A stretch of 64,000 nt of DNA from Pseudomonas khavaziana (GCF_019145205.1 NZ_JAHSTT010000003.1:310001-374000); one strand, 5' to 3'; numbered from the stretch's first letter, positions 27,301 to 40,566 are shown. Numbers and translations are program-made. Notes: generated by a model not told the origin, from the sequence alone.

Positions 27301-28268
27301 GCCTGTCCAGGCTCGACGTTTCCACGCTTTCCTACAACGCTGCCAAATGGCCCTTGCCCTGCCGGGTCCTGCTCGGCTTTGCGCTGGCCGGCATGGTGCT
27401 GCTGGTGGGTGAGGTTTTGTGCCTGAGCCCGTCGCGGGAACGCTTGCAGGGGGGCGAGGCGCGGGGACATGCACTGCAACAGCAGCTTGCAGAAAAAACA
27501 CAATTGGCTACCAGCCTTGAGGCGCGTACCGAACATTTGCGCGCAATGGAGGATAAGTTCGTGGGCCTTCTGCGGCAGTTGCCCGCAGAGTCCGAAGTGC
27601 CTGCCTTGCTCGAAGATGTTGCCCGACTGGCGGTTGCCAATGGTGTATGGGTCGAGGGCATCACGCTGCTGGAAGAAGAGCCCCGTCAACTCTACACCGA
27701 GCAACCTGTGCAGATGGGCGCGACCGGGGCCTACCACGACCTGGCGGCGTTCGTCAGTGCCTTGGCTGGGCTGCTGCGGGTCGTCACCGTACAGGATGTC
27801 ACGCTTCGGCCTGAGGGTGCCTTGCTGCGTCTGGAAATGGTGGCCAAGACTTATCGGGGCACCATGCCAAGCGGCCAGGCCCTCCAGGCGCTCGAGCCAG
27901 GCCCGCGATTTGTCTATGACCCTTCAACCCTGCGCGATCCGTTCCGGTCGCCCACCTTGCAGGCCGCCCGCGTGCCCGGCCGGCCGGCGCTTTCGCCGGA
28001 TCTCACCCGATCACGGGGGCTGCTGGAGGGCATGAGCATCGATCAGTTCGAAATGGTCGGCACACTGTCCAATGGCGTGCAGGCTTTCGCCTTGCTGCGT
28101 GCGGGATCATTGGTGCATCGCCTGGCGGTCGGTGATTACCTTGGGCCGGACCACGGCCAGGTCACGGCCATTCAAGACGGTTATATCGAATTGGTCGAGC
28201 TGTTCCCCGATGACCAGGGCGCATGGCTGGAGCGCCCGCGAACCCTGGTGCTGAACGTCAACTCATAA
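27297..28268 (+). CDS. pilO-pilP: PilO-PilP fusion, type IV pilus alignment protein
   Basis: The 323-residue protein combines two pilus proteins normally encoded apart. Residues 1 to about 195 resemble PilO: a membrane helix (about 25-45), a coiled coil, and a ferredoxin-like domain including EGITLLEEEPRQLYTEQPVQM. Residues about 205-323 resemble PilP: YDPSTLRDPFRSP, then FEMVGTLSNGVQAFALLRAG and VGDYLGPDHGQVTAIQDGYIELVE. The lipoprotein signal and lipobox Cys of PilP are absent, so the PilP domain is tethered through the PilO helix. No stop or frameshift separates the halves. Confidence 0.87.
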   Translation: MSLSRLDVSTLSYNAAKWPLPCRVLLGFALAGMVLLVGEVLCLSPSRERLQGGEARGHALQQQLAEKTQLATSLEARTEHLRAMEDKFVGLLRQLPAESEVPALLEDVARLAVANGVWVEGITLLEEEPRQLYTEQPVQMGATGAYHDLAAFVSALAGLLRVVTVQDVTLRPEGALLRLEMVAKTYRGTMPSGQALQALEPGPRFVYDPSTLRDPFRSPTLQAARVPGRPALSPDLTRSRGLLEGMSIDQFEMVGTLSNGVQAFALLRAGSLVHRLAVGDYLGPDHGQVTAIQDGYIELVELFPDDQGAWLERPRTLVLNVNS

Positions 28269-28280
28269 CGGAATCAAACA

Positions 28281-29663
28281 ATGAAAAGGACTTTCTCGTC
28301 CTTCGGTGTGGCGCTATGGATAGCGTTTACGGCACCGATGGCTGCCGCTGTGCCCAATCGCCCGGACCTGATCCACCTGCCGCCGCCTGACAGTGCCTTG
28401 CCGGCCAGCTATACGGGCGAAAAATTGACCCTCAATTTCCAGGACATCGACCTGCGCGCGGTATTGCAGCAAATCGCCGATGTCGCCGGGCTCAACCTGG
28501 TGACCAGCGACGAGGTACAGGGTTCGATCACCCTGCGGCTCAAAAATGTGCCCTGGGATCAGGCGCTGGACCTGGTGCTGCAAACCAAGGGCCTGGACAA
28601 ACGGGTGCAGGCCGGCGTGTTGCTGGTGGCGCCCGCCGATGAATTAGCCGCTCGCGAACTGCTGGTGCTGGAGTCGCGCAAGCAGATGGCCGAGCTGGCA
28701 CCGTTGCGTCGGGAGTTATTGCAGGTCAATTACGCCAAGGCTGCGGACCTGGCCAAGCTGTTCCAGTCAGTGACCGGCTTTGAAGGTGCCACGGATGAGC
28801 GCGGCTCGGTGGCGGTGGATGACCGCACCAACAACATCATCGCCTACCAGACCGGCGAACGCCTCGAAGAGCTGCGGCGCATCGTGGCGCAACTGGATAT
28901 CCCGGTACGCCAGGTGATGATCGAGGCGCGGATTGTCGAGGCCAATGTCGACTACGACAAAAGCCTGGGCGTGCGCTGGGGTGGGCGGCTCAGCCGCGGC
29001 AACTGGGGCGCGGGGGGTATTTCCAAACCCCTGGCGGACGGCGCCGAGCTCCCGGCAAACCCGCCCAGTTCGCCCTTTGTCGACTTGGGTTCGCTGACCG
29101 GTACGTCGGGGCTGGGTATCGCCTTCATCACCGACAACCTGTTGCTGGATCTTGAGCTGACGGCGATGGAGAAAACCGGCAACGGCGAAATCGTTTCGCA
29201 GCCCAAGGTGGTCACGTCCGATAAGGAGACCGCACGCATCCTCAAAGGCACCGAGATTCCCTATCAGGAGTCCACCTCCCAGGGCGCCACCTCGGTGTCG
29301 TTCAAGGAAGCGTCCCTTTCACTGGAGGTCACGCCGCAAATCACCCCCGATGACCACGTGATCATGGCGGTCAAGGTCACCAAGGACGAGCCCGACTACC
29401 TGAACCGGCTCAATGACGTGCCGCCGATCAAGAAAAACGAAGTCAACGCCAAGGTACTGGTCCGGAATGGCGAAACCATCGTCATTGGTGGGGTTTTCTC
29501 CAATACCCAAAGCAAAGTGGTAGATAAAGTGCCATTTTTGGGCGATGTGCCGTATCTTGGCCGCCTTTTCCGGCGCGATGTGCTGGCGGAGAAAAAATCC
29601 GAGCTGCTGGTATTCCTGACTCCGCGTATTATGAATAACCAGGCGATTGCTGTGAGTCGTTGA
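28281..29663 (+). CDS. pilQ: Short type IV pilus secretin PilQ
   Basis: PilQ is the outer-membrane secretin. This 460-residue protein has a signal peptide (about residues 1-23), a secretin/TonB short N-terminal domain ([20 protein letters not shown]), an N1-type KH domain ([18 protein letters not shown]), and the secretin barrel from about residue 210 ([33 protein letters not shown]). P. aeruginosa PilQ is about 714 residues; the N-terminal peptidoglycan-binding AMIN repeats are missing here. It follows the pilO-pilP fusion by 12 nt. Confidence 0.92.
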   Translation: MKRTFSSFGVALWIAFTAPMAAAVPNRPDLIHLPPPDSALPASYTGEKLTLNFQDIDLRAVLQQIADVAGLNLVTSDEVQGSITLRLKNVPWDQALDLVLQTKGLDKRVQAGVLLVAPADELAARELLVLESRKQMAELAPLRRELLQVNYAKAADLAKLFQSVTGFEGATDERGSVAVDDRTNNIIAYQTGERLEELRRIVAQLDIPVRQVMIEARIVEANVDYDKSLGVRWGGRLSRGNWGAGGISKPLADGAELPANPPSSPFVDLGSLTGTSGLGIAFITDNLLLDLELTAMEKTGNGEIVSQPKVVTSDKETARILKGTEIPYQESTSQGATSVSFKEASLSLEVTPQITPDDHVIMAVKVTKDEPDYLNRLNDVPPIKKNEVNAKVLVRNGETIVIGGVFSNTQSKVVDKVPFLGDVPYLGRLFRRDVLAEKKSELLVFLTPRIMNNQAIAVSR

Positions 29664-29667
29664 TTCT

Positions 29668-30186
29668 GTGCGAAATTTGATTCTTGTAGGACCGATGGGG
29701 GCTGGAAAGAGCACCATCGGCCGTTTGCTGGCCAAAGAGCTGCGCCTGCCATTCAAAGACTCCGATAAGGAAATTGAATTGCGCACGGGTGCCAATATCC
29801 CATGGATCTTCGATAAGGAAGGCGAACTGGGCTTTCGCGACCGTGAGCAGGCGATGATTGCTGAGCTGTGCGGCTGCGATGGCGTGGTGTTGGCAACCGG
29901 TGGTGGCGCGGTGATGCGCGATGAAAACCGTCGGGCGCTGCATGCCGGTGGTCGGGTGGTGTATTTACACGCGTCGGTCGAACAGCAGGTGGGCCGCACT
30001 GCCCGCGACCGCAATCGCCCGTTGCTGCGCACTGCCGACCCGGCGAAAACTTTGCGGGACCTGCTGGCACTGCGCGATCCGCTGTATCGGGAAATCGCCG
30101 ATCTGGTGGTGGAAACCGATGAACGGCCGCCGCGAATGGTGGTGCTCGACATTCTTGAGCGCCTGCAAAGGTTGCCGCCCCGTTAA
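29668..30186 (+). CDS. aroK: Shikimate kinase AroK (GTG start)
   Basis: AroK phosphorylates shikimate in aromatic amino-acid synthesis. The 172-residue protein has the P-loop [16 protein letters not shown], the shikimate-binding DSDKEIE and [13 protein letters not shown], and a lid region with RDRNRPLL. The start codon is GTG, 4 nt after the pilQ stop, which implies translation coupled to the pil genes. The downstream partner is aroB. Confidence 0.96.
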   Translation: MRNLILVGPMGAGKSTIGRLLAKELRLPFKDSDKEIELRTGANIPWIFDKEGELGFRDREQAMIAELCGCDGVVLATGGGAVMRDENRRALHAGGRVVYLHASVEQQVGRTARDRNRPLLRTADPAKTLRDLLALRDPLYREIADLVVETDERPPRMVVLDILERLQRLPPR

Positions 30187-30311
30187 AGCCTGGCCCGAAA
30201 TGCGCTATTCTCGGCGGCGCGCCATAACCTTGTGAGGTATGGCGTAGAGCTATCAGGCGGTGTCGGATCACGGCGTTGCCGGTCGTCAATATATCTTCAA
30301 CGCGGGGACAC

Positions 30312-31412
30312 ATGCAGACACTTAAGGTCGATTTAGGCGAGCGCAGCTACCCGATCCACATTGGCGAAGGCCTGTTGGACCAGTCCGAGTTGCTTGCGCC
30401 GCATATTGCCGGTCGGCAGGTGGCGATCATCTCCAACGAAACGGTCGCGCCGTTGTATCTTGAGCGTCTGAGCCGCAGCCTTGCGGCGTATTCGGTGATC
30501 TCCGTGGTGTTGCCTGACGGCGAAGCGCACAAGAACTGGGAAACCCTGCAACTGATTTTTGATGGCCTGCTGACTGCGCGCCATGATCGTCGAACCACCG
30601 TGGTCGCCCTGGGCGGCGGTGTGATCGGCGACATGGCCGGTTTTGCCGCGGCCTGCTACCAGCGTGGCGTGGATTTTATCCAGGTGCCGACCACCCTGTT
30701 GTCCCAGGTCGATTCGTCGGTAGGCGGCAAGACCGGTATCAACCATCCGCTGGGCAAGAACATGGTCGGTGCCTTCTACCAGCCCCAAGCCGTACTGATC
30801 GATACCGCGACCCTCAACACTCTGCCGCCGCGCGAGCTGTCGGCGGGCCTGGCGGAAGTCATCAAGTACGGGTTGATCTGCGACGAGCCCTTCCTGACCT
30901 GGCTCGAAGAACACGTAGATGCCCTGCGCGCACTTGATCAGGTGGCCCTGACCGAAGCGATTTCCCGCTCCTGCGCCGCCAAGGCGCTGGTGGTAAATGC
31001 CGACGAACGGGAGTCTGGCGTACGCGCCACCCTGAACCTGGGCCACACCTTCGGCCATGCGATCGAAACGCACATGGGCTATGGTGTGTGGTTGCATGGG
31101 GAAGCCGTGGCGGCTGGCACTGTGATGGCATTGGAAATGTCGCACCGCCTGGGCTGGATCAGCGCCCAGGAGCGCGATCGTGGCATCCGCCTGTTCCAGC
31201 GCGCCGGTTTGCCGGTCATCCCGCCGACGGAGATGACAGAGGCCGATTTCCTCGAACATATGGCAATAGACAAGAAAGTGATCGACGGTCGACTGCGACT
31301 GGTGCTGTTGCGCCACATGGGCGAAGCCGTGGTGACCGACGATTATCCGAAAGAGATTTTACAGGCCACGCTGGGAGCGGATTACCGCGCCCTGGCCCAG
31401 CTTAAAGGTTAA
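30312..31412 (+). CDS. aroB: 3-dehydroquinate synthase AroB
   Basis: AroB converts DAHP to 3-dehydroquinate. The 366-residue protein starts [18 protein letters not shown] and shows the NAD-binding [20 protein letters not shown], the substrate site [21 protein letters not shown], and metal-binding His residues in [12 protein letters not shown]. The start follows the conserved N-terminus, 12 codons inside a longer open frame. It lies in the aroK-aroB-damX run. Confidence 0.97.
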   Translation: MQTLKVDLGERSYPIHIGEGLLDQSELLAPHIAGRQVAIISNETVAPLYLERLSRSLAAYSVISVVLPDGEAHKNWETLQLIFDGLLTARHDRRTTVVALGGGVIGDMAGFAAACYQRGVDFIQVPTTLLSQVDSSVGGKTGINHPLGKNMVGAFYQPQAVLIDTATLNTLPPRELSAGLAEVIKYGLICDEPFLTWLEEHVDALRALDQVALTEAISRSCAAKALVVNADERESGVRATLNLGHTFGHAIETHMGYGVWLHGEAVAAGTVMALEMSHRLGWISAQERDRGIRLFQRAGLPVIPPTEMTEADFLEHMAIDKKVIDGRLRLVLLRHMGEAVVTDDYPKEILQATLGADYRALAQLKG

Positions 31413-31422
31413 TAAGATCCCG

Positions 31423-32994
31423 ATGACTAGTTTGCATGCCGACGAGGCGTTCCTCGGCCATTATCACTTGAGCCATGACCCCTTCGCTCCACGGGTGCCG
31501 GGTTTCAAGTTCTTCCCCGCCCAGCGCAAGCCGGTACTTGGGCAGTTGCATCACCTCGCGCGCTACAGCCAGTTGCTGCTGGTGGTCACCGGCCCATTGG
31601 GCAGCGGCAAGACCTTGCTGCGCCAGGCGCTGGTGGCCAGCACTAACAAGCAATCGGTGCAGAGTGTGGTGGTCTCGGCCCGTGGCGCCGGCGATGCTGC
31701 AGGTGTGCTGCGCCAGGTGGCCCAGGCGCTGGACGTAGCCAATGCCGAGCCGAGCGCGATTCTCAAGCAGGTGGTGCAACTGGGCCTGACCGGCCAGGAA
31801 GTCTACCTGCTGGTGGACGACGCCGAGCAGCTTGACGAATCTGCCCTCGAAGCGTTGCTGGCGCTTGCTGCTGGCACGCCGGAAGGCCGCCCCCACGTGT
31901 TCCTGTTTGGCGAGTCGTCGTTGATCGCCGATCTGGAGCAGATCAGCGGTGATCAGGAACTGTTCCACGTCATTGAGCTGCAGCCCTACGAAGAGGAAGA
32001 AACCCGCGAGTACCTGGCGCAACGCCTTGAAGGCGCCGGGGCGGGTATCGAACTTTTCACCGCTGCGCAGATCTCTGATATTCACGAAAGCTCCGATGGC
32101 TGGCCTGGCAACATCAACCAGGTTGCCCGCGATGCAATGATCGAAGCCATGATTGCCAGCCGCTCAGCGGTCAAGCGTCCAAAGATGGGGTTCACTATGC
32201 CTAAGAAGCACGTATTGGCTATTTCCGCCGTTGTCGTGGTCGCTGTTGCCGCCGCCTGGTTGATCCCGGGTCGCAATAAAGCACCGACAACGACCGGCGC
32301 GCCAACAGAGCAGGCGCAGTTGCCACTGGGCAAGCCCACGCCGAACGTCGAGTTCGCCAACTCCGGCCAACCGACCAACCTGCCGATGGTTGGTCAGCCT
32401 GTAATGCGAGGCCCGCTCGCCGAAGAAGCCGGTGGCATCTCCGAAGGCGATGACGGCGTGCCGGTGGAGGGCTCCAGCGCCACTCCGCCGACTGTGACCA
32501 CCACCGCGCCGCCTGCCGGCGTACCGGCTGGCACGCCAGCAACCCCGGTAGTGCCTGCCGCACCGGTAGCGCCAGTTGCCAAACCGACTCCGGCGCCGAC
32601 GGTTGCCACAGCCAAGCCCGCAGCCCCAGTGGCCAAGCCGGCACCCGCACCTGCGGCCAAGCCTGCTGAAAAACCCGCCGCCACCGTGGCCAAGGCCGGT
32701 GCCGCCGGCAGCAGTTGGTACAGCAGCCAGCCTACCGGCAACTTCGTGGTGCAGATCCTCGGCACCAGCTCCGAGGCCAACGCCCAGGCGTTCGTCAAAG
32801 AGCAGGGCGGCCAGTACCGTTATTTCAAGAAAGTGCTCAATGGCAAGCCTCTCTACGTGATCACCTATGGCAGCTTCCCAAGCCGCGCCGCAGCTGATTC
32901 GGCCATCAAAGCCTTGCCAGCGAAGGTCCAGGCTGGTAAACCTTGGCCTCGCACTGTTGCCAGCGTTCAACAAGAACTGGCAACAACTCGCTGA
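31423..32994 (+). CDS. damX: DamX-like AAA and SPOR-domain division protein
   Basis: The 523-residue protein has a cytoplasmic AAA-type ATPase region (residues about 1-250) with Walker A VTGPLGSGKTLLRQAL and Walker B VYLLVDDAEQLDE, a membrane helix at about residues 264-284, a long Pro/Ala/Val-rich periplasmic linker, and a C-terminal SPOR domain (about 435-520). SPOR proteins of this type localise to the septum. It is the fixed neighbour of aroB in gammaproteobacteria. Confidence 0.9.
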   Translation: MTSLHADEAFLGHYHLSHDPFAPRVPGFKFFPAQRKPVLGQLHHLARYSQLLLVVTGPLGSGKTLLRQALVASTNKQSVQSVVVSARGAGDAAGVLRQVAQALDVANAEPSAILKQVVQLGLTGQEVYLLVDDAEQLDESALEALLALAAGTPEGRPHVFLFGESSLIADLEQISGDQELFHVIELQPYEEEETREYLAQRLEGAGAGIELFTAAQISDIHESSDGWPGNINQVARDAMIEAMIASRSAVKRPKMGFTMPKKHVLAISAVVVVAVAAAWLIPGRNKAPTTTGAPTEQAQLPLGKPTPNVEFANSGQPTNLPMVGQPVMRGPLAEEAGGISEGDDGVPVEGSSATPPTVTTTAPPAGVPAGTPATPVVPAAPVAPVAKPTPAPTVATAKPAAPVAKPAPAPAAKPAEKPAATVAKAGAAGSSWYSSQPTGNFVVQILGTSSEANAQAFVKEQGGQYRYFKKVLNGKPLYVITYGSFPSRAAADSAIKALPAKVQAGKPWPRTVASVQQELATTR

Positions 32995-33343
32995 AGATCC
33001 GGCGGCCTTACCCAGGCCGCCCTCCCGGCACCTCAAAAAAATCGCATGGCGTGCAGCTTCCCGGAAGCCGCGCGCTTTGTGGTGTCTGCGCAAGTCGCTT
33101 TTGAGTCGTAGCGGTCAGAATTAAAAAAGTTTTGACTAGCACAGCATATCGCTTTAAACCTTTCATAAATGCGACATAGATTTGCGACATTTCGTCGCTA
33201 AATTTGTGGGCGTCTGTGTCGGTGTGTACAATGACCTCCCTTTTGCCCCCGCTAAGCCGGCGTACGTTCGGCGTGGAAGGTAACCGGTTGAATTGAAAAG
33301 AAATTTGTCTCGAAATAAGAGGCAGCCTGGTGAGAAAGTGTCT
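32995..33343 (+). promoter_or_regulatory. gltB: damX-gltB intergenic region: hairpin and gltB promoter
   Basis: This 349-nt gap holds a GC-rich hairpin (GGCGGCCT/AGGCCGCC, 33001-33021) seven bases after the damX stop. It lacks a T tract and may be a weak or Rho-assisted end. Near the right end TTGTGG (33204-33209), a 17-nt spacer and TACAAT (33227-33232) form a good sigma-70 promoter with a leader of about 105 nt before the gltB ATG. The AT-rich stretch 33120-33200 upstream may serve as an UP element or regulator site. Confidence 0.65.
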
Positions 33344-36300
33344 ATGAAAGCAGGTCTGTACCAACCCGATGAATTCAAGGATAACTGCGGTTTCGGCCTG
33401 ATAGCCCATATGCAGGGCGAGCCCAGCCATACCCTTTTGCAAACGGCCATCGAGGCCCTGACCTGCATGACCCACCGCGGTGGGATCAACGCCGACGGCA
33501 AGACAGGTGACGGTTGTGGCTTGCTGATTCAAAAACCCGACCAGTTCCTGCGCGCTGTCGCCAAAGAGCATTTTGCCGCCGACCTGCCCAAGCAGTACGC
33601 CGTGGGCATGGTGTTTTTCAACCAGGACCCGGTCAAGGCCGAAGCCGCTCGCGAGAACATGAACCGCGAGATCGCCGCCGCCGGCCTGCAACTGGTCGGC
33701 TGGCGCAAAGTGCCAATCGACACCAGCGTGCTCGGCCGCCTGGCCCTGGAGCGTCTGCCACAGATCGAACAAGTGTTCATCGCAGGCGATGGCCTGAGCG
33801 ATCAGGACATGGCGATCAAGCTGTTCACCTCGCGTCGCCGTTCGTCGGTGCTCAATGCTGCCGATACCGATCACTACATCTGCAGCTTTTCCCACAAGAC
33901 CATCATTTACAAAGGCCTGATGATGCCGGCGGATCTCACCGCCTTTTATCCGGACCTGAGCGATGAGCGCCTGCAAACTGCGATCTGCGTGTTCCACCAG
34001 CGCTTCTCCACCAACACCCTGCCGAAATGGCCGTTGGCCCAGCCGTTCCGCTTCCTCGCCCACAACGGCGAGATCAACACCATCACCGGCAACCGCAACT
34101 GGGCCGTGGCCCGTCGCACCAAGTTCGCCAACGATCTGATGGACCTGGAAGAGCTTGGCCCGCTGGTCAACCGCGTGGGCTCCGACTCCTCCAGCATGGA
34201 CAACATGCTCGAACTGATGGTCACCGGTGGTATCGACCTGTTCCGTGGCGTGCGTATGATCATTCCGCCTGCGTGGCAGAACGTCGAGACCATGGACCCG
34301 GACCTGCGGGCGTTCTACGAATACAACTCGATGCATATGGAGCCCTGGGACGGCCCGGCCGGCGTGGTCATGACTGATGGCCGCTATGCAGTGTGCCTGC
34401 TCGACCGTAACGGTCTGCGCCCGGCACGTTGGGTTACCACCACCAACGGCTTCATCACCCTGGCGTCGGAAATCGGCGTGTGGAACTACAAGCCCGAAGA
34501 TGTGATTGCCAAAGGCCGCGTTGGCCCGGGCCAGATCCTGGCCGTGGACACCGAGACCGGGCAGATCCTCGACACCGACGCCATCGACAACCGCTTGAAG
34601 TCTCGTCACCCGTACAAGCAATGGCTGCGCAAGAACGCCCTGCGCATCCAGGCGACCATGGAAGACAACGACCACGGTTCGGCTTTCTACGACATCGACC
34701 AGCTCAAGCAGTACATGAAGATGTACCAGGTCACGTTCGAAGAGCGCGACCAGGTGCTGCGCCCGCTTGGCGAACAAGGCTACGAGGCCGTCGGCTCCAT
34801 GGGCGACGACACGCCGATGGCCGTGCTGTCACAGCGCGTGCGCACCCCGTACGACTATTTCCGCCAGCAATTCGCCCAGGTCACCAACCCGCCGATCGAT
34901 CCGCTGCGCGAAGCCATCGTGATGTCCCTGGAAGTGTGCCTCGGTGCCGAGCGCAACATCTTCCAGGAGTCGCCTGAGCACGCTTCCCGCGTGATCCTCA
35001 GCTCGCCGGTTATCTCCCCGGCCAAATGGCGCTCGCTGATGACCCTGGAGCGTCCAGGTTTCGACCGCCAGATCATCGACCTGAACTACGACGAGAGCCT
35101 CGGTCTTGAAGCCGCTGTGCGTAACGTCGCCGACCAGGCCGAAGAAGCCGTGCGCGCCGGGCGTACCCAGATCGTGCTGACCGACCGCCATATCGCGCCA
35201 GGCAAGCTGCCGATCCACGCTTCGCTCGCCACCGGCGCGGTGCACCACCGTCTGACCGAAAAGGGTCTGCGTTGCGACTCCAACATCCTTGTTGAAACCG
35301 CTACTGCCCGTGACCCGCATCACTTTGCAGTGCTGATCGGTTTCGGCGCGTCGGCGGTGTATCCGTTCCTGGCGTACGAAGTGCTCGGCGACCTGATCCG
35401 TACCGGTGAAGTTTTGGGCGACCTCTATGAGGTGTTCAAGAACTACCGTAAAGGCATTACCAAGGGCCTGTTGAAGATCCTGTCGAAGATGGGCATCTCC
35501 ACGGTCACCTCGTATCGAGGTGCGCAACTGTTCGAAGCCATTGGCCTGTCGGAAGAAGTCTGCGAGCTGAGCTTCCGTGGTGTGCCGAGCCGCATCAAGG
35601 GCGCACGTTTCGTCGACATCGAAGCCGAGCAGAAAGCCTTGGCGTTGGAGGCCTGGAGTGCGCGCAAGCCGATCCAGCAAGGCGGCCTGCTCAAGTTCGT
35701 GCACGGTGGTGAATACCACGCCTACAACCCGGACGTGGTCAGCACCCTGCAAGCCGCCGTGCAGCAGGGCGACTACGCCAAGTTCAAGGAATACACGAGC
35801 CTGGTGGATAATCGCCCGGTGTCGATGATCCGCGACCTGTTCAAGGTGAAGACTTTGGACACGCCGATGGACATCAGCGAAGTCGAGCCGCTGGAATCGA
35901 TCCTCAAGCGCTTCGATTCTGCTGGTATCTCTCTGGGCGCCTTGTCGCCCGAGGCCCACGAAGCCCTGGCCGAAGCCATGAACCGCCTGGGCGCGCGTTC
36001 CAACTCCGGTGAAGGCGGCGAAGACCCGGCGCGCTACGGCACCATCAAGAGCTCGAAAATCAAGCAGGTCGCCACTGGCCGTTTCGGCGTAACCCCGGAA
36101 TACCTGGTCAACGCCGAAGTGCTGCAGATCAAGGTGGCCCAGGGCGCCAAGCCTGGTGAAGGCGGCCAGTTGCCAGGCGGCAAGGTCAACGGCCTGATCG
36201 CCAAGCTGCGTTATGCGGTGCCGGGCGTGACGCTGATCTCGCCACCGCCGCACCACGACATCTATTCAATCGAAGACTTGTCGCAGCTGATTTTCGACTT

Positions 36301-37789
36301 GAAACAAGTCAACCCGCAGGCCCTGGTCTCGGTGAAGCTGGTGGCGGAAGCCGGCGTCGGCACCATTGCTGCTGGCGTGGCCAAGGCCTATGCCGACCTG
36401 ATCACCATCTCCGGCTACGACGGCGGTACCGGCGCTTCGCCGCTGACCTCTATCAAGTACGCCGGCGCGCCATGGGAACTCGGCCTGGCCGAAACCCACC
36501 AGACCCTGCGCGGCAACGACCTGCGCGGCAAGGTGCGGGTACAGACCGACGGCGGCCTTAAAACTGGCCTCGACGTGATCAAGGCGGCGATCCTCGGCGC
36601 CGAAAGCTTCGGCTTCGGCACCGCGCCAATGATCGCCCTGGGCTGCAAGTATCTGCGCATCTGCCACCTGAATAACTGCGCCACCGGCGTAGCGACCCAG
36701 AACGAGAAGCTGCGCAAGGATCACTACATCGGTACCGTCGACATGGTGGTGAATTTCTTCACCTACGTCGCCGAAGAGACCCGTGAGTGGCTGGCCAAGC
36801 TGGGCGTGCGTTCCCTCGAAGAGCTGATCGGGCGTACCGACCTGCTGGATATCCTCGAAGGCCAGACCGCCAAGCAACAGCACCTGGACCTGACGCCGCT
36901 GTTGGGCAGCGATCACATCCCGGCAGACAAGCCACAATTCTGCCAGGTGGACCGCAACCCGCCGTTCGACAAGGGCCTGTTGGCCGAGAAGATGGTCGAC
37001 ATGGCAGGCAGTGCGATCAATGACGCCAGTGGTGGCGAATTTGCCCTGGATATCTGCAACTGCGACCGGTCCATCGGCGCACGCATCTCCGGCGAAATCG
37101 CGCGCAAGCACGGTAACCAGGGCATGGCGAAAGCGCCGATCACCTTCCGCTTCAAAGGCACGGCGGGCCAGAGCTTCGGCGTGTGGAACGCCGGCGGCCT
37201 GCACATGTACCTGGAAGGCGACGCCAACGACTACGTGGGCAAGGGCATGACCGGTGGCAAGCTGGTGATCGTTCCGCCTAGAGGCAGCGTCTACAAGACC
37301 CAGGACAGTGCCATTATCGGTAACACCTGCTTGTACGGCGCCACCGGAGGCAAGTTGTTCGCCGCCGGCACCGCCGGTGAGCGCTTCGCCGTGCGTAACT
37401 CCGGTGCCCACACCGTGGTGGAAGGCACCGGCGATCACTGCTGCGAGTACATGACCGGCGGCTTTGTCGCGGTACTGGGCAAGACCGGTTACAACTTCGG
37501 TTCGGGCATGACCGGCGGTTTCGCCTACGTGCTCGACCAGGACAACACCTTCGTCGACAAGGTCAACCACGAGTTGGTCGAGATCCAGCGGATCAGCGGC
37601 GAAGCCATGGAATCCTACCGGAACCACTTGCAGCACGTGCTGGATGAGTACGTCGAGGAAACCGGCAGCGAATGGGGTCGTGAACTCGCCGAGAACCTCG
37701 ATGATTACCTGCGTCGTTTCTGGCTGGTCAAGCCCAAGGCTGCCAACCTGAAATCGTTGCTCTCCAGCATCCGTGCCAACCCGCAGTGA
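33344..37789 (+). CDS. gltB: Glutamate synthase (NADPH) large subunit GltB
   Basis: GltB transfers the amide of glutamine to 2-oxoglutarate, making two glutamates. The 1481-residue protein carries a class II glutamine amidotransferase domain whose nucleophile is Cys15 ([12 protein letters not shown], exposed after removal of a short propeptide), a central domain, an FMN-binding synthase domain ([16 protein letters not shown]), 3Fe-4S cysteines in [16 protein letters not shown], and the C-terminal beta-helix ([19 protein letters not shown]). The start was set at [11 protein letters not shown]. gltD follows after 32 nt. Confidence 0.98.
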   Translation: MKAGLYQPDEFKDNCGFGLIAHMQGEPSHTLLQTAIEALTCMTHRGGINADGKTGDGCGLLIQKPDQFLRAVAKEHFAADLPKQYAVGMVFFNQDPVKAEAARENMNREIAAAGLQLVGWRKVPIDTSVLGRLALERLPQIEQVFIAGDGLSDQDMAIKLFTSRRRSSVLNAADTDHYICSFSHKTIIYKGLMMPADLTAFYPDLSDERLQTAICVFHQRFSTNTLPKWPLAQPFRFLAHNGEINTITGNRNWAVARRTKFANDLMDLEELGPLVNRVGSDSSSMDNMLELMVTGGIDLFRGVRMIIPPAWQNVETMDPDLRAFYEYNSMHMEPWDGPAGVVMTDGRYAVCLLDRNGLRPARWVTTTNGFITLASEIGVWNYKPEDVIAKGRVGPGQILAVDTETGQILDTDAIDNRLKSRHPYKQWLRKNALRIQATMEDNDHGSAFYDIDQLKQYMKMYQVTFEERDQVLRPLGEQGYEAVGSMGDDTPMAVLSQRVRTPYDYFRQQFAQVTNPPIDPLREAIVMSLEVCLGAERNIFQESPEHASRVILSSPVISPAKWRSLMTLERPGFDRQIIDLNYDESLGLEAAVRNVADQAEEAVRAGRTQIVLTDRHIAPGKLPIHASLATGAVHHRLTEKGLRCDSNILVETATARDPHHFAVLIGFGASAVYPFLAYEVLGDLIRTGEVLGDLYEVFKNYRKGITKGLLKILSKMGISTVTSYRGAQLFEAIGLSEEVCELSFRGVPSRIKGARFVDIEAEQKALALEAWSARKPIQQGGLLKFVHGGEYHAYNPDVVSTLQAAVQQGDYAKFKEYTSLVDNRPVSMIRDLFKVKTLDTPMDISEVEPLESILKRFDSAGISLGALSPEAHEALAEAMNRLGARSNSGEGGEDPARYGTIKSSKIKQVATGRFGVTPEYLVNAEVLQIKVAQGAKPGEGGQLPGGKVNGLIAKLRYAVPGVTLISPPPHHDIYSIEDLSQLIFDLKQVNPQALVSVKLVAEAGVGTIAAGVAKAYADLITISGYDGGTGASPLTSIKYAGAPWELGLAETHQTLRGNDLRGKVRVQTDGGLKTGLDVIKAAILGAESFGFGTAPMIALGCKYLRICHLNNCATGVATQNEKLRKDHYIGTVDMVVNFFTYVAEETREWLAKLGVRSLEELIGRTDLLDILEGQTAKQQHLDLTPLLGSDHIPADKPQFCQVDRNPPFDKGLLAEKMVDMAGSAINDASGGEFALDICNCDRSIGARISGEIARKHGNQGMAKAPITFRFKGTAGQSFGVWNAGGLHMYLEGDANDYVGKGMTGGKLVIVPPRGSVYKTQDSAIIGNTCLYGATGGKLFAAGTAGERFAVRNSGAHTVVEGTGDHCCEYMTGGFVAVLGKTGYNFGSGMTGGFAYVLDQDNTFVDKVNHELVEIQRISGEAMESYRNHLQHVLDEYVEETGSEWGRELAENLDDYLRRFWLVKPKAANLKSLLSSIRANPQ

Positions 37790-37812
37790 TATGCGCCTGA
37801 ACAGTTTGATGA

Positions 37813-39240
<1,428 letters not shown>

Positions 39241-39271
39241 CCCCGATCCCAGGTTGAAACGGGATCAAACT

Positions 39272-39358
39272 GTGGGAGGGGGCTTGCTCCCGATAGCTGT
39301 ACATCAGCAATAATCTAGTTGCCTGACACACCGCTATCGGGAGCAAGCCCCCTCCCAC
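39272..39358. repeat. Inverted REP pair, GTGGGAGGGGGC type
   Basis: Two inverted REP units begin 31 nt after the gltD stop, in the gltD-hemE gap. They may contribute to 3' processing of the gltBD transcript. Confidence 0.93.
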
Positions 39359-39407
39359 ATTTGATTTGTGCAGGTTCAAGACATTGCTGCAAATCAACTC
39401 GATAGAC

Positions 39408-39435
39408 AAAAGGCACGGCGCATTCCGTGCCTTTT
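39408..39435 (+). terminator. Hairpin terminator upstream of hemE
   Basis: AAAAGGCACGG and CCGTGCCTTTT form an 11-bp stem with a 6-nt loop and a short T run. It lies about 170 nt past gltD and 47 nt before hemE, so it probably ends readthrough from gltBD. The hemE start is preceded closely by a second small inverted repeat (ccgca/tgcgg). Confidence 0.7.
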
Positions 39436-39482
39436 GCGTCGCGCTCTGAGAAAATGCCCGCACTTTTTTTGCGGATGCCGAC

Positions 39483-40550
39483 ATGACTGCCCTCAAGAAC
39501 GACCGTTTCCTTCGTGCCCTGCTCAAGCAACCTGTGGACGTCACCCCTGTGTGGATGATGCGTCAAGCCGGTCGCTACCTGCCGGAATACCGCGCCAGTC
39601 GCGCCCACGCCGGCGACTTCATGAGCCTGTGCATGAATCCTGCGTTCGCCTGCGAAGTCACGATGCAGCCGCTGGACCGCTACCCACAACTGGACGCGGC
39701 CATCCTCTTTTCCGACATCCTTACCATTCCCGACGCCATGGGCCAGGGTCTGTACTTTGAGACCGGCGAAGGCCCGCGTTTCAGAAAGGTCGTCAGCACC
39801 CTGGCCGATATCGAAGCCCTGCCGATTCCTGATCCGCACAAAGACCTCGGCTATGTGATGGATGCGGTCAGCACCATCCGCCGCGAGCTGAACGGCCGCG
39901 TGCCGCTGATCGGCTTCTCCGGCAGCCCCTGGACCCTGGCCACCTACATGGTCGAAGGCGGCTCGTCGAAAGACTTCCGCAAGACCAAGGCCATGCTCTA
40001 TGACAACCCGCAAGCCATGCACCTGCTGCTGGACAAGCTCGCGCAGTCGGTCACCTCGTACCTCAACGGCCAGATCATGGCCGGCGCCCAAGCGGTGCAG
40101 ATTTTCGATACCTGGGGCGGCAACCTGTCGGCGGCGGCGTATCAGGAATTCTCCCTGGCCTACATGCGCAAGATCGTCAGCGGCCTGATCCGCGAGCACG
40201 AAGGCCGCAAGGTGCCGGTGATCATGTTCACCAAGGGCGGCGGCCTGTGGCTGGAAAGCATCGCTGACGCCGGGGCCGATGCCCTGGGCCTGGACTGGAC
40301 CTGCGATATCGGCGAAGCCCGCCGCCGCGTTGGCAGCCAGGTCGCGCTGCAAGGCAACATGGACCCGACCGTGCTCTACGCCAAGCCGGAGGCGATCCGC
40401 ACCGAAGTCGGGCGCATCCTGGCCAGCTATGGCAAGGGCACCGGCCATGTGTTCAACCTTGGCCATGGCATTACGCCGGAAGTGAACCCGGAGCATGCGG
40501 GTGCGTTCTTGCGCGCCGTGCACGAACTGTCCGCGCAGTACCACGAGTAA
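39483..40550 (+). CDS. hemE: Uroporphyrinogen decarboxylase HemE
   Basis: HemE decarboxylates uroporphyrinogen III to coproporphyrinogen III in heme synthesis. The 355-residue protein has the N-terminal signature [16 protein letters not shown], the catalytic-Asp region [14 protein letters not shown], and [17 protein letters not shown]. Length is standard. It converges with the MFS gene across a collapsed REP hairpin. Confidence 0.98.
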   Translation: MTALKNDRFLRALLKQPVDVTPVWMMRQAGRYLPEYRASRAHAGDFMSLCMNPAFACEVTMQPLDRYPQLDAAILFSDILTIPDAMGQGLYFETGEGPRFRKVVSTLADIEALPIPDPHKDLGYVMDAVSTIRRELNGRVPLIGFSGSPWTLATYMVEGGSSKDFRKTKAMLYDNPQAMHLLLDKLAQSVTSYLNGQIMAGAQAVQIFDTWGGNLSAAAYQEFSLAYMRKIVSGLIREHEGRKVPVIMFTKGGGLWLESIADAGADALGLDWTCDIGEARRRVGSQVALQGNMDPTVLYAKPEAIRTEVGRILASYGKGTGHVFNLGHGITPEVNPEHAGAFLRAVHELSAQYHE

Positions 40551-40566
40551 AACACAGAGCAAAAAT

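Noticed and set aside
33008..34777. A 589-codon minus-strand open frame opposite gltB
   Set aside because: It is antisense to gltB and covers the gltB promoter; its composition is shadow-like.
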